Assembly: GCF_900104585.1 (NCBI RefSeq)
Contig: NZ_FNVX01000004.1
Coordinates: forward strand, 186,001-250,000
DNA: 64,000 nucleotides
Direction: 5' to 3'
Origin: Bacteroides ihuae
GTDB taxonomy: Bacteria > Bacteroidota > Bacteroidia > Bacteroidales > Bacteroidaceae
Shown here: one piece after another, positions 9,471 through 17,402 of the stretch
Layout of the letters: the number at the start of each line of letters is the position of its first letter
How positions within the stretch are numbered: the first letter of the stretch is position 1
Made by a program: the position numbers and the translations under genes
Notes under the pieces: model-generated
Told to the model about the DNA's origin: nothing
The model's input: only the letters and a program-made list of their open reading frames with translations
Databases searched by the model: none

Positions 9471-9478
9471 TATCTTTG
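9471..9478 (+). promoter_or_regulatory. -7 promoter box (TATCTTTG) for prmA
   Basis: Perfect TAnnTTTG match 87 bp before the prmA start, divergent from the minus-strand promoter 66 bp away. Confidence 0.55.
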
Positions 9479-9564
9479 TGATTGATGGCAAGCTATCCTC
9501 TTTATTCAAATAATAACAGCAAGGTCCATAAGCTTGTTTATTAACGATTAATAAAATTCTCTCA

Positions 9565-10410
9565 ATGAAGTATTTAGAATTTATCTTCCATACAGATCCA
9601 TGTACCGAAACAGTAAACGATGTATTATCAGCCATGTTGGGCGAAGCGGGATTCGAAAGTTTTATAGAATCCGAAGGTGGGCTAACAGCTTACATCCAAC
9701 AAGGCATCTTCGACGAAAAAAAGGTAAAAGAGGCCATTGCTTATTTTCCGATAGAAAACGTTCGCATCACCTACTCCTGGCAGGAAGCCGAAGATAAGAA
9801 TTGGAATGAAGAATGGGAAAAAAACTTCTTTCAGCCAATAGTGATTGGAGAGAGATGTGTGATTCATAGCACTTTTCATAAAGATGTTCCACAAGCGGAA
9901 TATGACATTCTTATCAATCCTCAAATGGCCTTCGGAACGGGGCATCACGAGACAACAAGCCTCATCATTAGTGAGTTGCTCGATGGTGATTTGAATGGCA
10001 AGTCATTGCTCGACATGGGATGTGGTACTTCCATCTTGGCCATTTTGGCACGTATGCGTGGCGCACATCCCATTACTGCTATCGACATCGACTCATGGTG
10101 CGTGAATAATTCAGAGGAAAACATTGCGCTAAATGGCGTAGCGGACATTACTGTAGAATTGGGAGATGCATCAGCACTAAAAAACAGAAAACCGTTTGAT
10201 GTCATCATTGCAAATATCAACCGAAATATACTACTCAACGATATGGAAGCTTACGTTGGTTGCCTGAAAAGACAAGGCGAACTCTATATGAGTGGCTTTT
10301 ATACTGAAGATATTCCTCTGATCAGAAAAGAGGCTGAAAGACTGGGGCTACAGTTCATTGAAAGCAAAGATAAGAATAATTGGGCCGCTGTGAAATTTCT
10401 ATTTGCTTAG
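9565..10410 (+). CDS. prmA: Ribosomal protein L11 methyltransferase
   Basis: The 281-residue cytoplasmic enzyme would trimethylate ribosomal protein L11 using S-adenosylmethionine. NPQMAFGTGHHETT (about 117-130) is the PrmA signature, and LLDMGCGTSILAI (about 146-158) is the Rossmann glycine-rich SAM site. The post-strand-4 motif DVIIANINRNIL carries NINR, as usual for PrmA. Length fits the family. The gene stands alone, with its own promoter box upstream and a structured repeat array downstream. Confidence 0.95.
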   Translation: MKYLEFIFHTDPCTETVNDVLSAMLGEAGFESFIESEGGLTAYIQQGIFDEKKVKEAIAYFPIENVRITYSWQEAEDKNWNEEWEKNFFQPIVIGERCVIHSTFHKDVPQAEYDILINPQMAFGTGHHETTSLIISELLDGDLNGKSLLDMGCGTSILAILARMRGAHPITAIDIDSWCVNNSEENIALNGVADITVELGDASALKNRKPFDVIIANINRNILLNDMEAYVGCLKRQGELYMSGFYTEDIPLIRKEAERLGLQFIESKDKNNWAAVKFLFA

Positions 10411-10460
10411 ACTTTTGTCATAATTCATAACCATTGGCTACAAGCCTCCTGAGAGGGGTT

Positions 10461-10532
10461 TGGTGAACTAACTAGATCAGCGTGGTGAATTAACTACTTC
10501 ACCGCGGTGATCTAGTTAATTCACCACGCTGA
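10461..10532. repeat. Nested inverted-repeat array A with two alternative folds
   Basis: Three versions of one module occur here. The arm at 10477-10496 (TCAGCGTGGTGAATTAACTA) is the exact reverse complement of 10513-10532. The arm at 10461-10479 pairs with 10508-10526 with one mismatch. The centre (10499-10510) is the perfect palindrome TCACCGCGGTGA. The two long pairings share a strand, so only one can form at a time. It lies in the convergent gap between prmA and the lysozyme gene. No T-run follows, so it is not a simple terminator. Confidence 0.85.
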
Positions 10533-10584
10533 AGTTATAAGATGAATAAAGAGAAGGTTCTTTGTTGTAATTTACGACTTTCGA

Positions 10585-11448
10585 TCATTGAATGGCGAGT
10601 GCCCTGAGATCCTCTATTGAACCATTGAATACATTCAGGTCAACCCCTTGTTTTATCCCCTTAACTGTGCCCACATCGGTATGCTGCCAAAAGTCCCATT
10701 TACCTTTATAAGCAACAGAATCTACATAGTAGTGAGCAATCCAATAAGGATAAACATCAAATGAAGGATCATCCAAATATTTGATTTTAAACTTATAAGA
10801 AGTATAAAGAATGGGTTTTACTCCATAATGTGCTTCTACTCGATTAAGCCAAATCTTAAGACTTTCTTGCAACTCTTTCTTGTTTTTTCTACCGGTCAAT
10901 TCCACATCAAGCACCGGAGGTAAATCTCCCGATCGAAGCTTCACCGTTCGGATGAAGAAATTGGCTTGCTTCAGCGCATCTGCTTTGGGAGAAAAGAAGT
11001 GGTAAGCTCCACGAATAAAGCCATACTTACGGGCAAGGGTAAAATTCTGTTCAAAAGTGTCATCCGCCAACGCACTTCCTTCGGTAGCTTTCATGAAGAT
11101 AAATTGTATCGGGAAATCTGTTTGATCGGTAAGGATTAGTTTTGCCCAGTCAATTCGTCCTTGATAATGCGACACATCAATGCCGTGCACATCGTAACAG
11201 CAAGGTATGCATACTCCATATTCTTTTCGGGTATGACACGGCTTCCATCTATAGGCGTATGGACGAATAAAATAGTAGTAAAAACCGGCAGAAAAGACGA
11301 ATACAACCACAATAGCAAGTAAATTACGAAACCACACCGGCATGGTACGAGTGCTCTTCTTCCGCCTACGTTTATTGGTAGAACGAGGCTTAGCAACCAC
11401 CTTCTTTTGGGGTGCACGTCTGCGTAGTGTCGCTGTTGGTCCGGTCAT
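10585..11448 (-). CDS. GH25 lysozyme-type muramidase, membrane anchored
   Basis: The 287-residue protein begins with a very basic cytoplasmic tail (about 1-35, rich in Arg and Lys), then one membrane helix (about 42-62), and a GH25 domain from residue 88: GIDVSHYQGRIDW with Asp91, FMKATEG, and the catalytic pair Asp181/Glu183 in LDVEL. GH25 enzymes cleave the beta-1,4 bond between MurNAc and GlcNAc in peptidoglycan. The N-in topology puts the enzyme in the periplasm, pointing to cell-wall remodelling rather than a secreted toxin. It may be co-transcribed with PFP only weakly, since a hairpin separates them. Confidence 0.92.
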   Translation of the reverse strand: MTGPTATLRRRAPQKKVVAKPRSTNKRRRKKSTRTMPVWFRNLLAIVVVFVFSAGFYYYFIRPYAYRWKPCHTRKEYGVCIPCCYDVHGIDVSHYQGRIDWAKLILTDQTDFPIQFIFMKATEGSALADDTFEQNFTLARKYGFIRGAYHFFSPKADALKQANFFIRTVKLRSGDLPPVLDVELTGRKNKKELQESLKIWLNRVEAHYGVKPILYTSYKFKIKYLDDPSFDVYPYWIAHYYVDSVAYKGKWDFWQHTDVGTVKGIKQGVDLNVFNGSIEDLRALAIQ

Positions 11449-11472
11449 ATTAAGAAAGTAGTAATATAAGAA

Positions 11473-11508
11473 CCGGTAACAAGCTAAATTATTTCAACTT
11501 GTTACCGG
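11473..11508 (-). terminator. Hairpin between PFP and the lysozyme gene
   Basis: CCGGTAACAAG (11473-11483) and CTTGTTACCGG (11498-11508) form a perfect 11-bp stem with a 14-nt loop, 18 bp after the PFP stop. The downstream strand is only modestly T-rich on the minus strand. Confidence 0.65.
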
Positions 11509-11526
11509 CTACTTAGTATCGATAAA

Positions 11527-13173
11527 TTATTTAGCTTGTTCTAATTGCAAAGTCTTTGTAGGCTGATCGCAAACTTCCGTCGGGCCGAAATACTGTATAG
11601 GACCCGGGTAAACATAAGCTGTTTCAATAGCCCAATTGTCACGCTGCGCAACAAATGCCTTAAACGGAGCACCATCAAGTTTCACCAATGCTTTTTGTAT
11701 CACTGATTTCATCTCGCCATGACGACGTTCCATATTCATCATCATTGTGATGGGCACACCACCTGCAATCCATTCTGCTGCAGGAGCTGTTGTATTCCTA
11801 ACAGACGACATGTAACCCGTTTTTCCATTGGCAATCAGCATTGAAGCTGTATAGCCCAAAGAATAACAGTAGTCAGCATCATAATTAGAAGGAGCTGCAC
11901 AACGTCCTTCATAACCGAAGAAGTGGTGTTGATCTGCAAACTTGCCAACGAACTTACCTTCAGCTTTCCACTGTGTAAGTTTGGTTCCGACCATTTCAGA
12001 CAACAATTTCTCTGTCTCGATCAATGAAACCTGCACATTTCCATGAGGATCTCTATCTAAGGTTAACTGACGAGCCACACCTTCAGGCAGACTTGCATAA
12101 ATATCAGCATTAGGTTTAGACAGCTTAGAGATGATATAATCACGTTGGTGAGATTTCTTAATGTGAGAGAACTCTTCAGCATTAACAGCTAAAAAGTCAT
12201 TCAGCTCCGAAATCAAATTTTTCATGGCTGGAATAAATTCAATCAAGCCTTCCGGAATCAAAACGGTACCGAAGTTATTGCCTTGAGCAGCTCTATTGGC
12301 TACAATCTGAGCAATGTATGCAACAACATCATCCAAAGACATATCTTTTGCTTCTACTTCTTCAGATACCAAACAAACATTGGGTTGTACTTGCAGCGCA
12401 CATTCCAAAGCGATATGAGAAGCAGAGCGTCCCATCAACTTAATAAAGTGCCAGTACTTACGTGCCGAGTTACAGTCGCGTTGAATGTTCCCAATTACTT
12501 CAGAGTAAACTTTGCAAGCAGTGTCAAAACCAAAAGAGGCTTCAATCATCTCATTCTTCAAGTCACCATCAATCGTTTTCGGGCAACCAATTACCTGTAC
12601 GCCATATTTCTTAGCTGCATAATATTCAGCCAATACACAAGCGTTTGTATTTGAATCATCTCCGCCGATAATCACAAGTGCTTTAATGTCTAGTTGCTTC
12701 AAAATTTCATAGCCTTTGTCAAACTGATCCTCAGTTTCCAGCTTTGTACGACCCGAACCAATAATATCAAAACCTCCCGTGTTGCGGTATTCATCAATGA
12801 TGTCAGCAGTCAGTTCCATATAATTATGGTCAACCAACCCGCCGGGGCCAAGAATAAAGCCATAAAGTTTACTCTCGGCATTTAGTTTCTTAATGCCATC
12901 AAATAAGCCGGAAATAACATTATGCCCACCGGGAGCTTGTCCACCAGATAGAATTACGCCGACATTGAATGCAGAGAAGTTAGCAGCCTCTGCAGATTCC
13001 ACGAATTGAATCAGCGGCATTCCATATGTATTAGGAAATAATTGTTTGATAGCCTCTTGATCGGCCACAGATTGTGTTGCTGCACCTTCGCTCACTTTGA
13101 CAGGTCCTTTCAAAGCTTTGGGAAGCTTAGGCTGATATGCAGCCCTTGCAATTTGCAATGCACTTTTAGTCAT
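11527..13173 (-). CDS. pfp: Diphosphate--fructose-6-phosphate 1-phosphotransferase (PPi-dependent PFK)
   Basis: The 548-residue product (start [10 protein letters not shown] at 13173; an upstream in-frame ATG at 13227 would add 18 residues of non-family sequence) is a long-form PFP. It interconverts fructose 6-phosphate and fructose 1,6-bisphosphate with pyrophosphate. GGDDSNTNA carries the GGDDS motif that marks PPi rather than ATP use (ATP enzymes have GGDGS). PKTIDGDL contains the catalytic Asp, and MGRSAS binds substrate. This is central glycolysis in Bacteroides and works with the class I aldolase encoded at 58.6 kb. Confidence 0.95.
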   Translation of the reverse strand: MTKSALQIARAAYQPKLPKALKGPVKVSEGAATQSVADQEAIKQLFPNTYGMPLIQFVESAEAANFSAFNVGVILSGGQAPGGHNVISGLFDGIKKLNAESKLYGFILGPGGLVDHNYMELTADIIDEYRNTGGFDIIGSGRTKLETEDQFDKGYEILKQLDIKALVIIGGDDSNTNACVLAEYYAAKKYGVQVIGCPKTIDGDLKNEMIEASFGFDTACKVYSEVIGNIQRDCNSARKYWHFIKLMGRSASHIALECALQVQPNVCLVSEEVEAKDMSLDDVVAYIAQIVANRAAQGNNFGTVLIPEGLIEFIPAMKNLISELNDFLAVNAEEFSHIKKSHQRDYIISKLSKPNADIYASLPEGVARQLTLDRDPHGNVQVSLIETEKLLSEMVGTKLTQWKAEGKFVGKFADQHHFFGYEGRCAAPSNYDADYCYSLGYTASMLIANGKTGYMSSVRNTTAPAAEWIAGGVPITMMMNMERRHGEMKSVIQKALVKLDGAPFKAFVAQRDNWAIETAYVYPGPIQYFGPTEVCDQPTKTLQLEQAK

Positions 13174-13443
13174 CTTTTCTATTTTATTTAAAGGGGTTAG
13201 TAAGTTCCATCTAAAATACTTTGGCAAATTTCGCTTTTTTTTCTGGATTATAAAAGCTTGAACGACTCAAAACAGAATATTCGCACAATAAAAGGTATAC
13301 AACACAAACAATTTGCAATACACAGATGGCATATCACAGCTAAGCAAGGCTGTTAAAAAAACAACAAACATTCGCCTAAACCGAAGAAAGTCTCTATCTT
13401 TACCGAATTATATTTTTAATCAATCACATAAAACGTAAAGATT

Positions 13444-13713
13444 ATGGCAAGCAGAAGAGAACTGAAAAAGAATGTAAACTATATCATTGGCGAATTATTC
13501 AGTGAATGCGTAGTAAGCGTAAACTGCATACCGGGCACTGATAAGACAAAAGCCGATGAGCTAATGTTGAACATTCTGAAAGTTCAAGATGATTTTATCA
13601 GTCGCATCAGCCACACTGAACCGGGAAACGTAAAAGGATTCTATAGGAATTTCCGCAAAGACTTCAACGCTAAAGTCAATGATATCATTGACGCAATTGG
13701 AAAACTTAACTGA
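13444..13713 (+). CDS. Small conserved hypothetical protein
   Basis: The 89-residue soluble, helical, basic protein (MASRRELKKNVNYIIGELF...) is not matched to a known function. A near-consensus -7 box (TATCTTTA, 13395-13402) stands 41 bp upstream. It is followed within 13 bp by the acyltransferase gene, so it probably leads an operon of three genes. The two Cys residues (C22 and C28) do not form an obvious metal motif. Confidence 0.8.
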   Translation: MASRRELKKNVNYIIGELFSECVVSVNCIPGTDKTKADELMLNILKVQDDFISRISHTEPGNVKGFYRNFRKDFNAKVNDIIDAIGKLN

Positions 13714-13726
13714 AGAAAAAGTTAGC

Positions 13727-14284
13727 ATGAGAAAGGCAATCTACGGTTTTATCTATCACCGCATATTGGGATGGAAAGAAAAAGCAACCGCACTCGAGTT
13801 TGAAAAATGCATTGTTTGCGCTGCACCCCATACTACCAATTGGGATCTGTTTATAGGCAAACTTTTCTACGGAACCATTGGGAAGAAAACAAGCTTCATG
13901 ATGAAAAAAGAGTGGTTTTTCTTTCCTGTTGGCATTTTCTTTAGGGCAGTAGGCGGCATTCCGGTTGACAGAGGACGCAAATCATCATTGGTAGATCAAA
14001 TGGTAGCGCACTTTGCCAATAGTGAAAGATTTCACTTGGCCATCACTCCGGAAGGCACCCGAAAAGCCAATCCAAATTGGAAAAAAGGATTTTATTACAT
14101 TGCTTTAAAGGCACAGATTCCTATTGTTTTGGTAGCCATTGACTATCAAACAAAAACAATCACTGCCGAGAAGTCTATCTTTCCCTCGGGCGATCTGGAT
14201 AAAGATATGCGAGAAATTAAGTTATACTATACGCAATTCACAGGTAAGCATCCTGAAAATTTCTCTATAGGAAAGATCGAATAA
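13727..14284 (+). CDS. PlsC-like 1-acyl-glycerol-phosphate acyltransferase family protein
   Basis: The 186-residue product (start MRKAIYGF; an ATG at 13679 overlapping the previous gene adds 16 unlikely residues) has the HX4D catalytic motif at His35-Asp40 (HTTNWD) and TPEGTR (EGTR at 109-112), the two signatures of the PlsC acyltransferase superfamily. It moves an acyl chain to a lipid or lysolipid acceptor at the inner membrane. The form is short, as in many Bacteroidetes. Its exact acceptor is unknown. It lies between the small hypothetical and the nitrilase genes with short spacers. Confidence 0.88.
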   Translation: MRKAIYGFIYHRILGWKEKATALEFEKCIVCAAPHTTNWDLFIGKLFYGTIGKKTSFMMKKEWFFFPVGIFFRAVGGIPVDRGRKSSLVDQMVAHFANSERFHLAITPEGTRKANPNWKKGFYYIALKAQIPIVLVAIDYQTKTITAEKSIFPSGDLDKDMREIKLYYTQFTGKHPENFSIGKIE

Positions 14285-14306
14285 TTCTCCATAGCGCAAC
14301 AAGACG

Positions 14307-15113
14307 ATGCCTTACGATCAACTAAGAATATCAATACTGCAAACAGACATTGTTTGGCAGAACAAAGAAGAAAATCTCCGTATGCTCCGCGGTAAGTTGC
14401 AAAAACTCCGCGGAGAAACGGATCTTGTTATATTACCCGAAATGTTTTCTACAGGTTTCAGCATGCAAAGCCGTTCCCTTGGCGAACCCATCACCGGAAG
14501 AACAATCACTACACTACAATCCTGGGCCAACGAATATGATATGGCCATCGCAGGCAGTTATATCGCATCAGATGGCCCTTCTATCTATTATAACCGTGCG
14601 TTCTTTCTTACTCCAGAAAGAGATTCTTATTACTACGATAAACGCCACCTTTTTCGGATGGGTGGCGAGTATGATTCGTTCTCTCCCGGCAATAAAAGAC
14701 TGATCGTCTCTTATCATGGATGGAACATCTGTCTACTAGTTTGCTACGACCTGCGTTTCCCTGTATGGAGCAGAAATAGAAATAACGAATACGACCTACT
14801 TATATACGTAGCCAATTGGCCTGCTTCTCGCCGGCACGTGTGGAACGCATTACTGAAAGCAAGGGCACTGGAAAATATGAGCTACGTATGTGGAGTAAAC
14901 CGCATAGGTGTTGATGGCAACGGAGTTCATTACGATGGAGGAAGCATTCTCTACTCGGCTAAAGGTGAAGCTCTTACATCCATTCCTGATAATGAAGAGC
15001 ACATCTCTAACACAAAAATGAACCTCCATTCACTGCAACAATTCCGAGAAAAGTTCCCTGCATGGAAAGACGCCGATAGCTTCCAATTAGAAAATTCGTC
15101 CGAAAGTCTTTAA
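14307..15113 (+). CDS. Nitrilase-family amidase (YafV/omega-amidase type)
   Basis: The 268-residue cytoplasmic enzyme has the carbon-nitrogen hydrolase triad: Glu45 in LPEMFSTGF, Lys112 in YYDKRHLF, and Cys146 in LVCYDLRFPVW. This pattern and the total length fit omega-amidases of the YafV/Nit2 group, which hydrolyse alpha-ketoglutaramate or alpha-ketosuccinamate in methionine salvage. It follows the acyltransferase gene by 22 bp; the grouping looks like operon economy rather than a shared pathway. Confidence 0.9.
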   Translation: MPYDQLRISILQTDIVWQNKEENLRMLRGKLQKLRGETDLVILPEMFSTGFSMQSRSLGEPITGRTITTLQSWANEYDMAIAGSYIASDGPSIYYNRAFFLTPERDSYYYDKRHLFRMGGEYDSFSPGNKRLIVSYHGWNICLLVCYDLRFPVWSRNRNNEYDLLIYVANWPASRRHVWNALLKARALENMSYVCGVNRIGVDGNGVHYDGGSILYSAKGEALTSIPDNEEHISNTKMNLHSLQQFREKFPAWKDADSFQLENSSESL

Positions 15114-15180
15114 ATGTTAAAAGCATCTTCCTCCTACAACAATATGCTAGAGAAGACGTTTTCATAACAAACATCTTTTG

Positions 15181-15188
15181 TATATTTG
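15181..15188 (+). promoter_or_regulatory. -7 promoter box (TATATTTG) for the nagB fusion gene
   Basis: Perfect TAnnTTTG match 50 bp before the ATG at 15239. Confidence 0.6.
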
Positions 15189-15238
15189 TCGTTGAAAACA
15201 GTCACACGACTTTAATCTAACATAACTTAAAGGAACTT

Positions 15239-17230
15239 ATGAAGACAAATCTTAGTTCTCAAATCACTCTCAACAGGGTCTCCCCCAGATACTACAGACC
15301 TGAGAATGCATTTGAGAAATCGGTATTAACCCGATTTGAGAAAATTCCTACAGACATTTATGAATCTGTAGAAGAAGGGGCTAAACACGTTGCAAACGAA
15401 ATAGCCCAAGTCATTCGCGAAAAACAAAAAGCAGGACGCTTTTGCGTGCTGGCACTCACGGGTGGAACCTCTCCGCGCAATGTCTATTCCGAATTGATTC
15501 GCTTGCACAAAGAAGAGAACCTTAGTTTCCGCAACGTAATCGTATTTAATCTATACGAATATTATCCACTTAGTCCGGATGCTATAAATAGCAACTTTAA
15601 TGCGCTAAAAGAGATGCTTCTGGATCATGTAGACATTGACAAACAGAACATTTTCACACCCGACGGCACCATTGCCAAAGATACCATTTTTGAATATTGC
15701 CGCCTTTACGAACAACGCATCGAGAGCTTTGGAGGTATTGACATTGTACTATTGGGCATCGGACGTGTAGGTAACATCGCGTTCAATGAACCGGGTTCGC
15801 GTCTAAACTCTGCTACCAGATTGATCTTGCTCGACAACGCCTCTCGCGATGAAGCGGCAAAAACATTTGGAAGCATAGAAAGTACGCCTGTAAGTTCCAT
15901 CACAATGGGAGTATCGACCATCCTTGCTGCTAAGAAAGTCTTACTGATGGCATGGGGAGAAGATAAAGCAGGCATGATCAAGGAATGTGTGGAAGGAGCT
16001 GTGATAGATACCATACCGGCATCTTATTTGCAGACGCACAACAATGCACAAGTGGCAATAGATCTTTCGGCTGCAGCTAATCTTACTCGTATTCATCGTC
16101 CATGGCTGGTCACTGCTTGCGAGTGGAACGATAAGCTGATCCGCAGTGCCATTGCATGGCTTTGTTCGCTAACCGGAAAACCAATATTAAAACTAACCAA
16201 CAAAGACTATAACGAAAATGGCTTGAGCGAATTATTGGCTTTGTATGGTTCTGCTTATAACGTGAATATTAAGATATTCAATGACTTGCAGCACACCATC
16301 ACCGGATGGCCCGGAGGTAAACCGAATGCAGACGATACTTATCGTCCTGAACGGGCAAAACCTTATCCCAAACGCATCATCGTTTTTTCACCACATCCTG
16401 ACGACGATGTGATTTCGATGGGTGGAACAATCAGACGCCTCGTGGAACAGAAGCATGAAGTGCACGTCGCTTATCAAACTTCAGGAAACATTGCTGTAGG
16501 AGATGAAGAGGTAGTACGTTTCCTTCATTTCATTAATGGGTTCAACCAGTTATTTATCAACAGTGAAGATAAAGTTATCACAGAGAAGTATGCCGAAATC
16601 CGTGACGTATTGCAAGATAAAAAAGACGGAGATATCGACACACGTGATATCTTAACCATCAAAGGATTGATTCGTCGGGGTGAAGCACGCACAGCTTGTA
16701 CGTATAACAATATTCCGCTAAATCGTTGTCACTTCCTCGATTTACCTTTCTACGAGACAGGTAAAATACAGAAAGATCCAATCAGTGAAGCGGATGTTCT
16801 CATCGTTCAAAAACTGCTTCAGGAAGTAAAACCTCATCAGATATTTGTAGCAGGAGACTTAGCCGACCCACACGGAACTCATCGGGTTTGTACTGATGCT
16901 GTGTTTGCTGCCATTGATTTGGAAAAAGAAGCAGGAGCAAAATGGTTGAAAGAATGCCGCATCTGGATGTATCGGGGTGCATGGGCTGAATGGGAAATAG
17001 AAAATATAGAAATGGTCGTTCCTATCAGTCCGGAAGAGTTGCGCGCCAAACGAAATTCAATTCTGAAACATCAATCACAGATGGAGAGTGCGCCATTTAT
17101 GGGCAATGACGAACGCTTATTCTGGCAACGTAGTGAAGACCGTAATCACGGCACAGCTGCATTGTACGATAGCTTGGGACTGGCTTCTTACGAAGCAATG
17201 GAAGCTTTTGTAGAATATATGCCATTGTAA
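15239..17230 (+). CDS. nagB: Glucosamine-6-phosphate deaminase fused to a PIG-L/LmbE-like deacetylase domain
   Basis: The 663-residue protein joins two enzymes. Residues about 50-300 are a NagB/6-phosphogluconolactonase-type domain (LALTGGTSPRNVYSEL, FNLYEYYPL, and GIGRVGNIAFNEPG, where canonical NagB has GIGxDGHIAFNEPG). Residues about 375-600 are a PIG-L/LmbE deacetylase-like domain with the metal motif PHPDDDVISMGG (about 384-395). NagB turns glucosamine 6-phosphate into fructose 6-phosphate and ammonia; LmbE domains deacetylate N-acetylglucosaminyl compounds. The fusion suggests coupled deacetylation and deamination of GlcNAc-6-P, which would be an inference. In the NagB part the usual D-G-H is V-G-N (RVGNIAF), so deaminase activity should be tested. 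Single gene with its own promoter and terminator. Confidence 0.88.
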   Translation: MKTNLSSQITLNRVSPRYYRPENAFEKSVLTRFEKIPTDIYESVEEGAKHVANEIAQVIREKQKAGRFCVLALTGGTSPRNVYSELIRLHKEENLSFRNVIVFNLYEYYPLSPDAINSNFNALKEMLLDHVDIDKQNIFTPDGTIAKDTIFEYCRLYEQRIESFGGIDIVLLGIGRVGNIAFNEPGSRLNSATRLILLDNASRDEAAKTFGSIESTPVSSITMGVSTILAAKKVLLMAWGEDKAGMIKECVEGAVIDTIPASYLQTHNNAQVAIDLSAAANLTRIHRPWLVTACEWNDKLIRSAIAWLCSLTGKPILKLTNKDYNENGLSELLALYGSAYNVNIKIFNDLQHTITGWPGGKPNADDTYRPERAKPYPKRIIVFSPHPDDDVISMGGTIRRLVEQKHEVHVAYQTSGNIAVGDEEVVRFLHFINGFNQLFINSEDKVITEKYAEIRDVLQDKKDGDIDTRDILTIKGLIRRGEARTACTYNNIPLNRCHFLDLPFYETGKIQKDPISEADVLIVQKLLQEVKPHQIFVAGDLADPHGTHRVCTDAVFAAIDLEKEAGAKWLKECRIWMYRGAWAEWEIENIEMVVPISPEELRAKRNSILKHQSQMESAPFMGNDERLFWQRSEDRNHGTAALYDSLGLASYEAMEAFVEYMPL

Positions 17231-17265
17231 AAACAGAGGATAATTATCCTAACCTATTATTGAAC

Positions 17266-17342
17266 ACAGATCACACCGATAGCTCAGATTTCTTGTAAAA
17301 GAAGAAAATGATCTGAGCTATTTGTGTAATCTGTATTTTTTT
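17266..17342 (+). terminator. Long imperfect hairpin terminator after the nagB fusion gene
   Basis: ACAGAT...ATCTGT and ATAGCTCAGAT...ATCTGAGCTAT form a long stem followed by a T-run at 17335-17342. Just upstream, 17237-17250 (AGGATAATTATCCT) is a perfect 14-bp palindrome. Confidence 0.75.
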
Positions 17343-17377
17343 AACCTATCAACTTTCATTTTTCAGTTCTTAACTGA

Positions 17378-17385
17378 TACTTTTG
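17378..17385 (+). promoter_or_regulatory. -7 promoter box (TACTTTTG) for the amidase/golvesin gene
   Basis: Perfect TAnnTTTG match only 17 bp before the ATG at 17403, implying an mRNA leader of about 14 nt. Confidence 0.5.
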
Positions 17386-17402
17386 CATTATAATTGCAAA
17401 AC

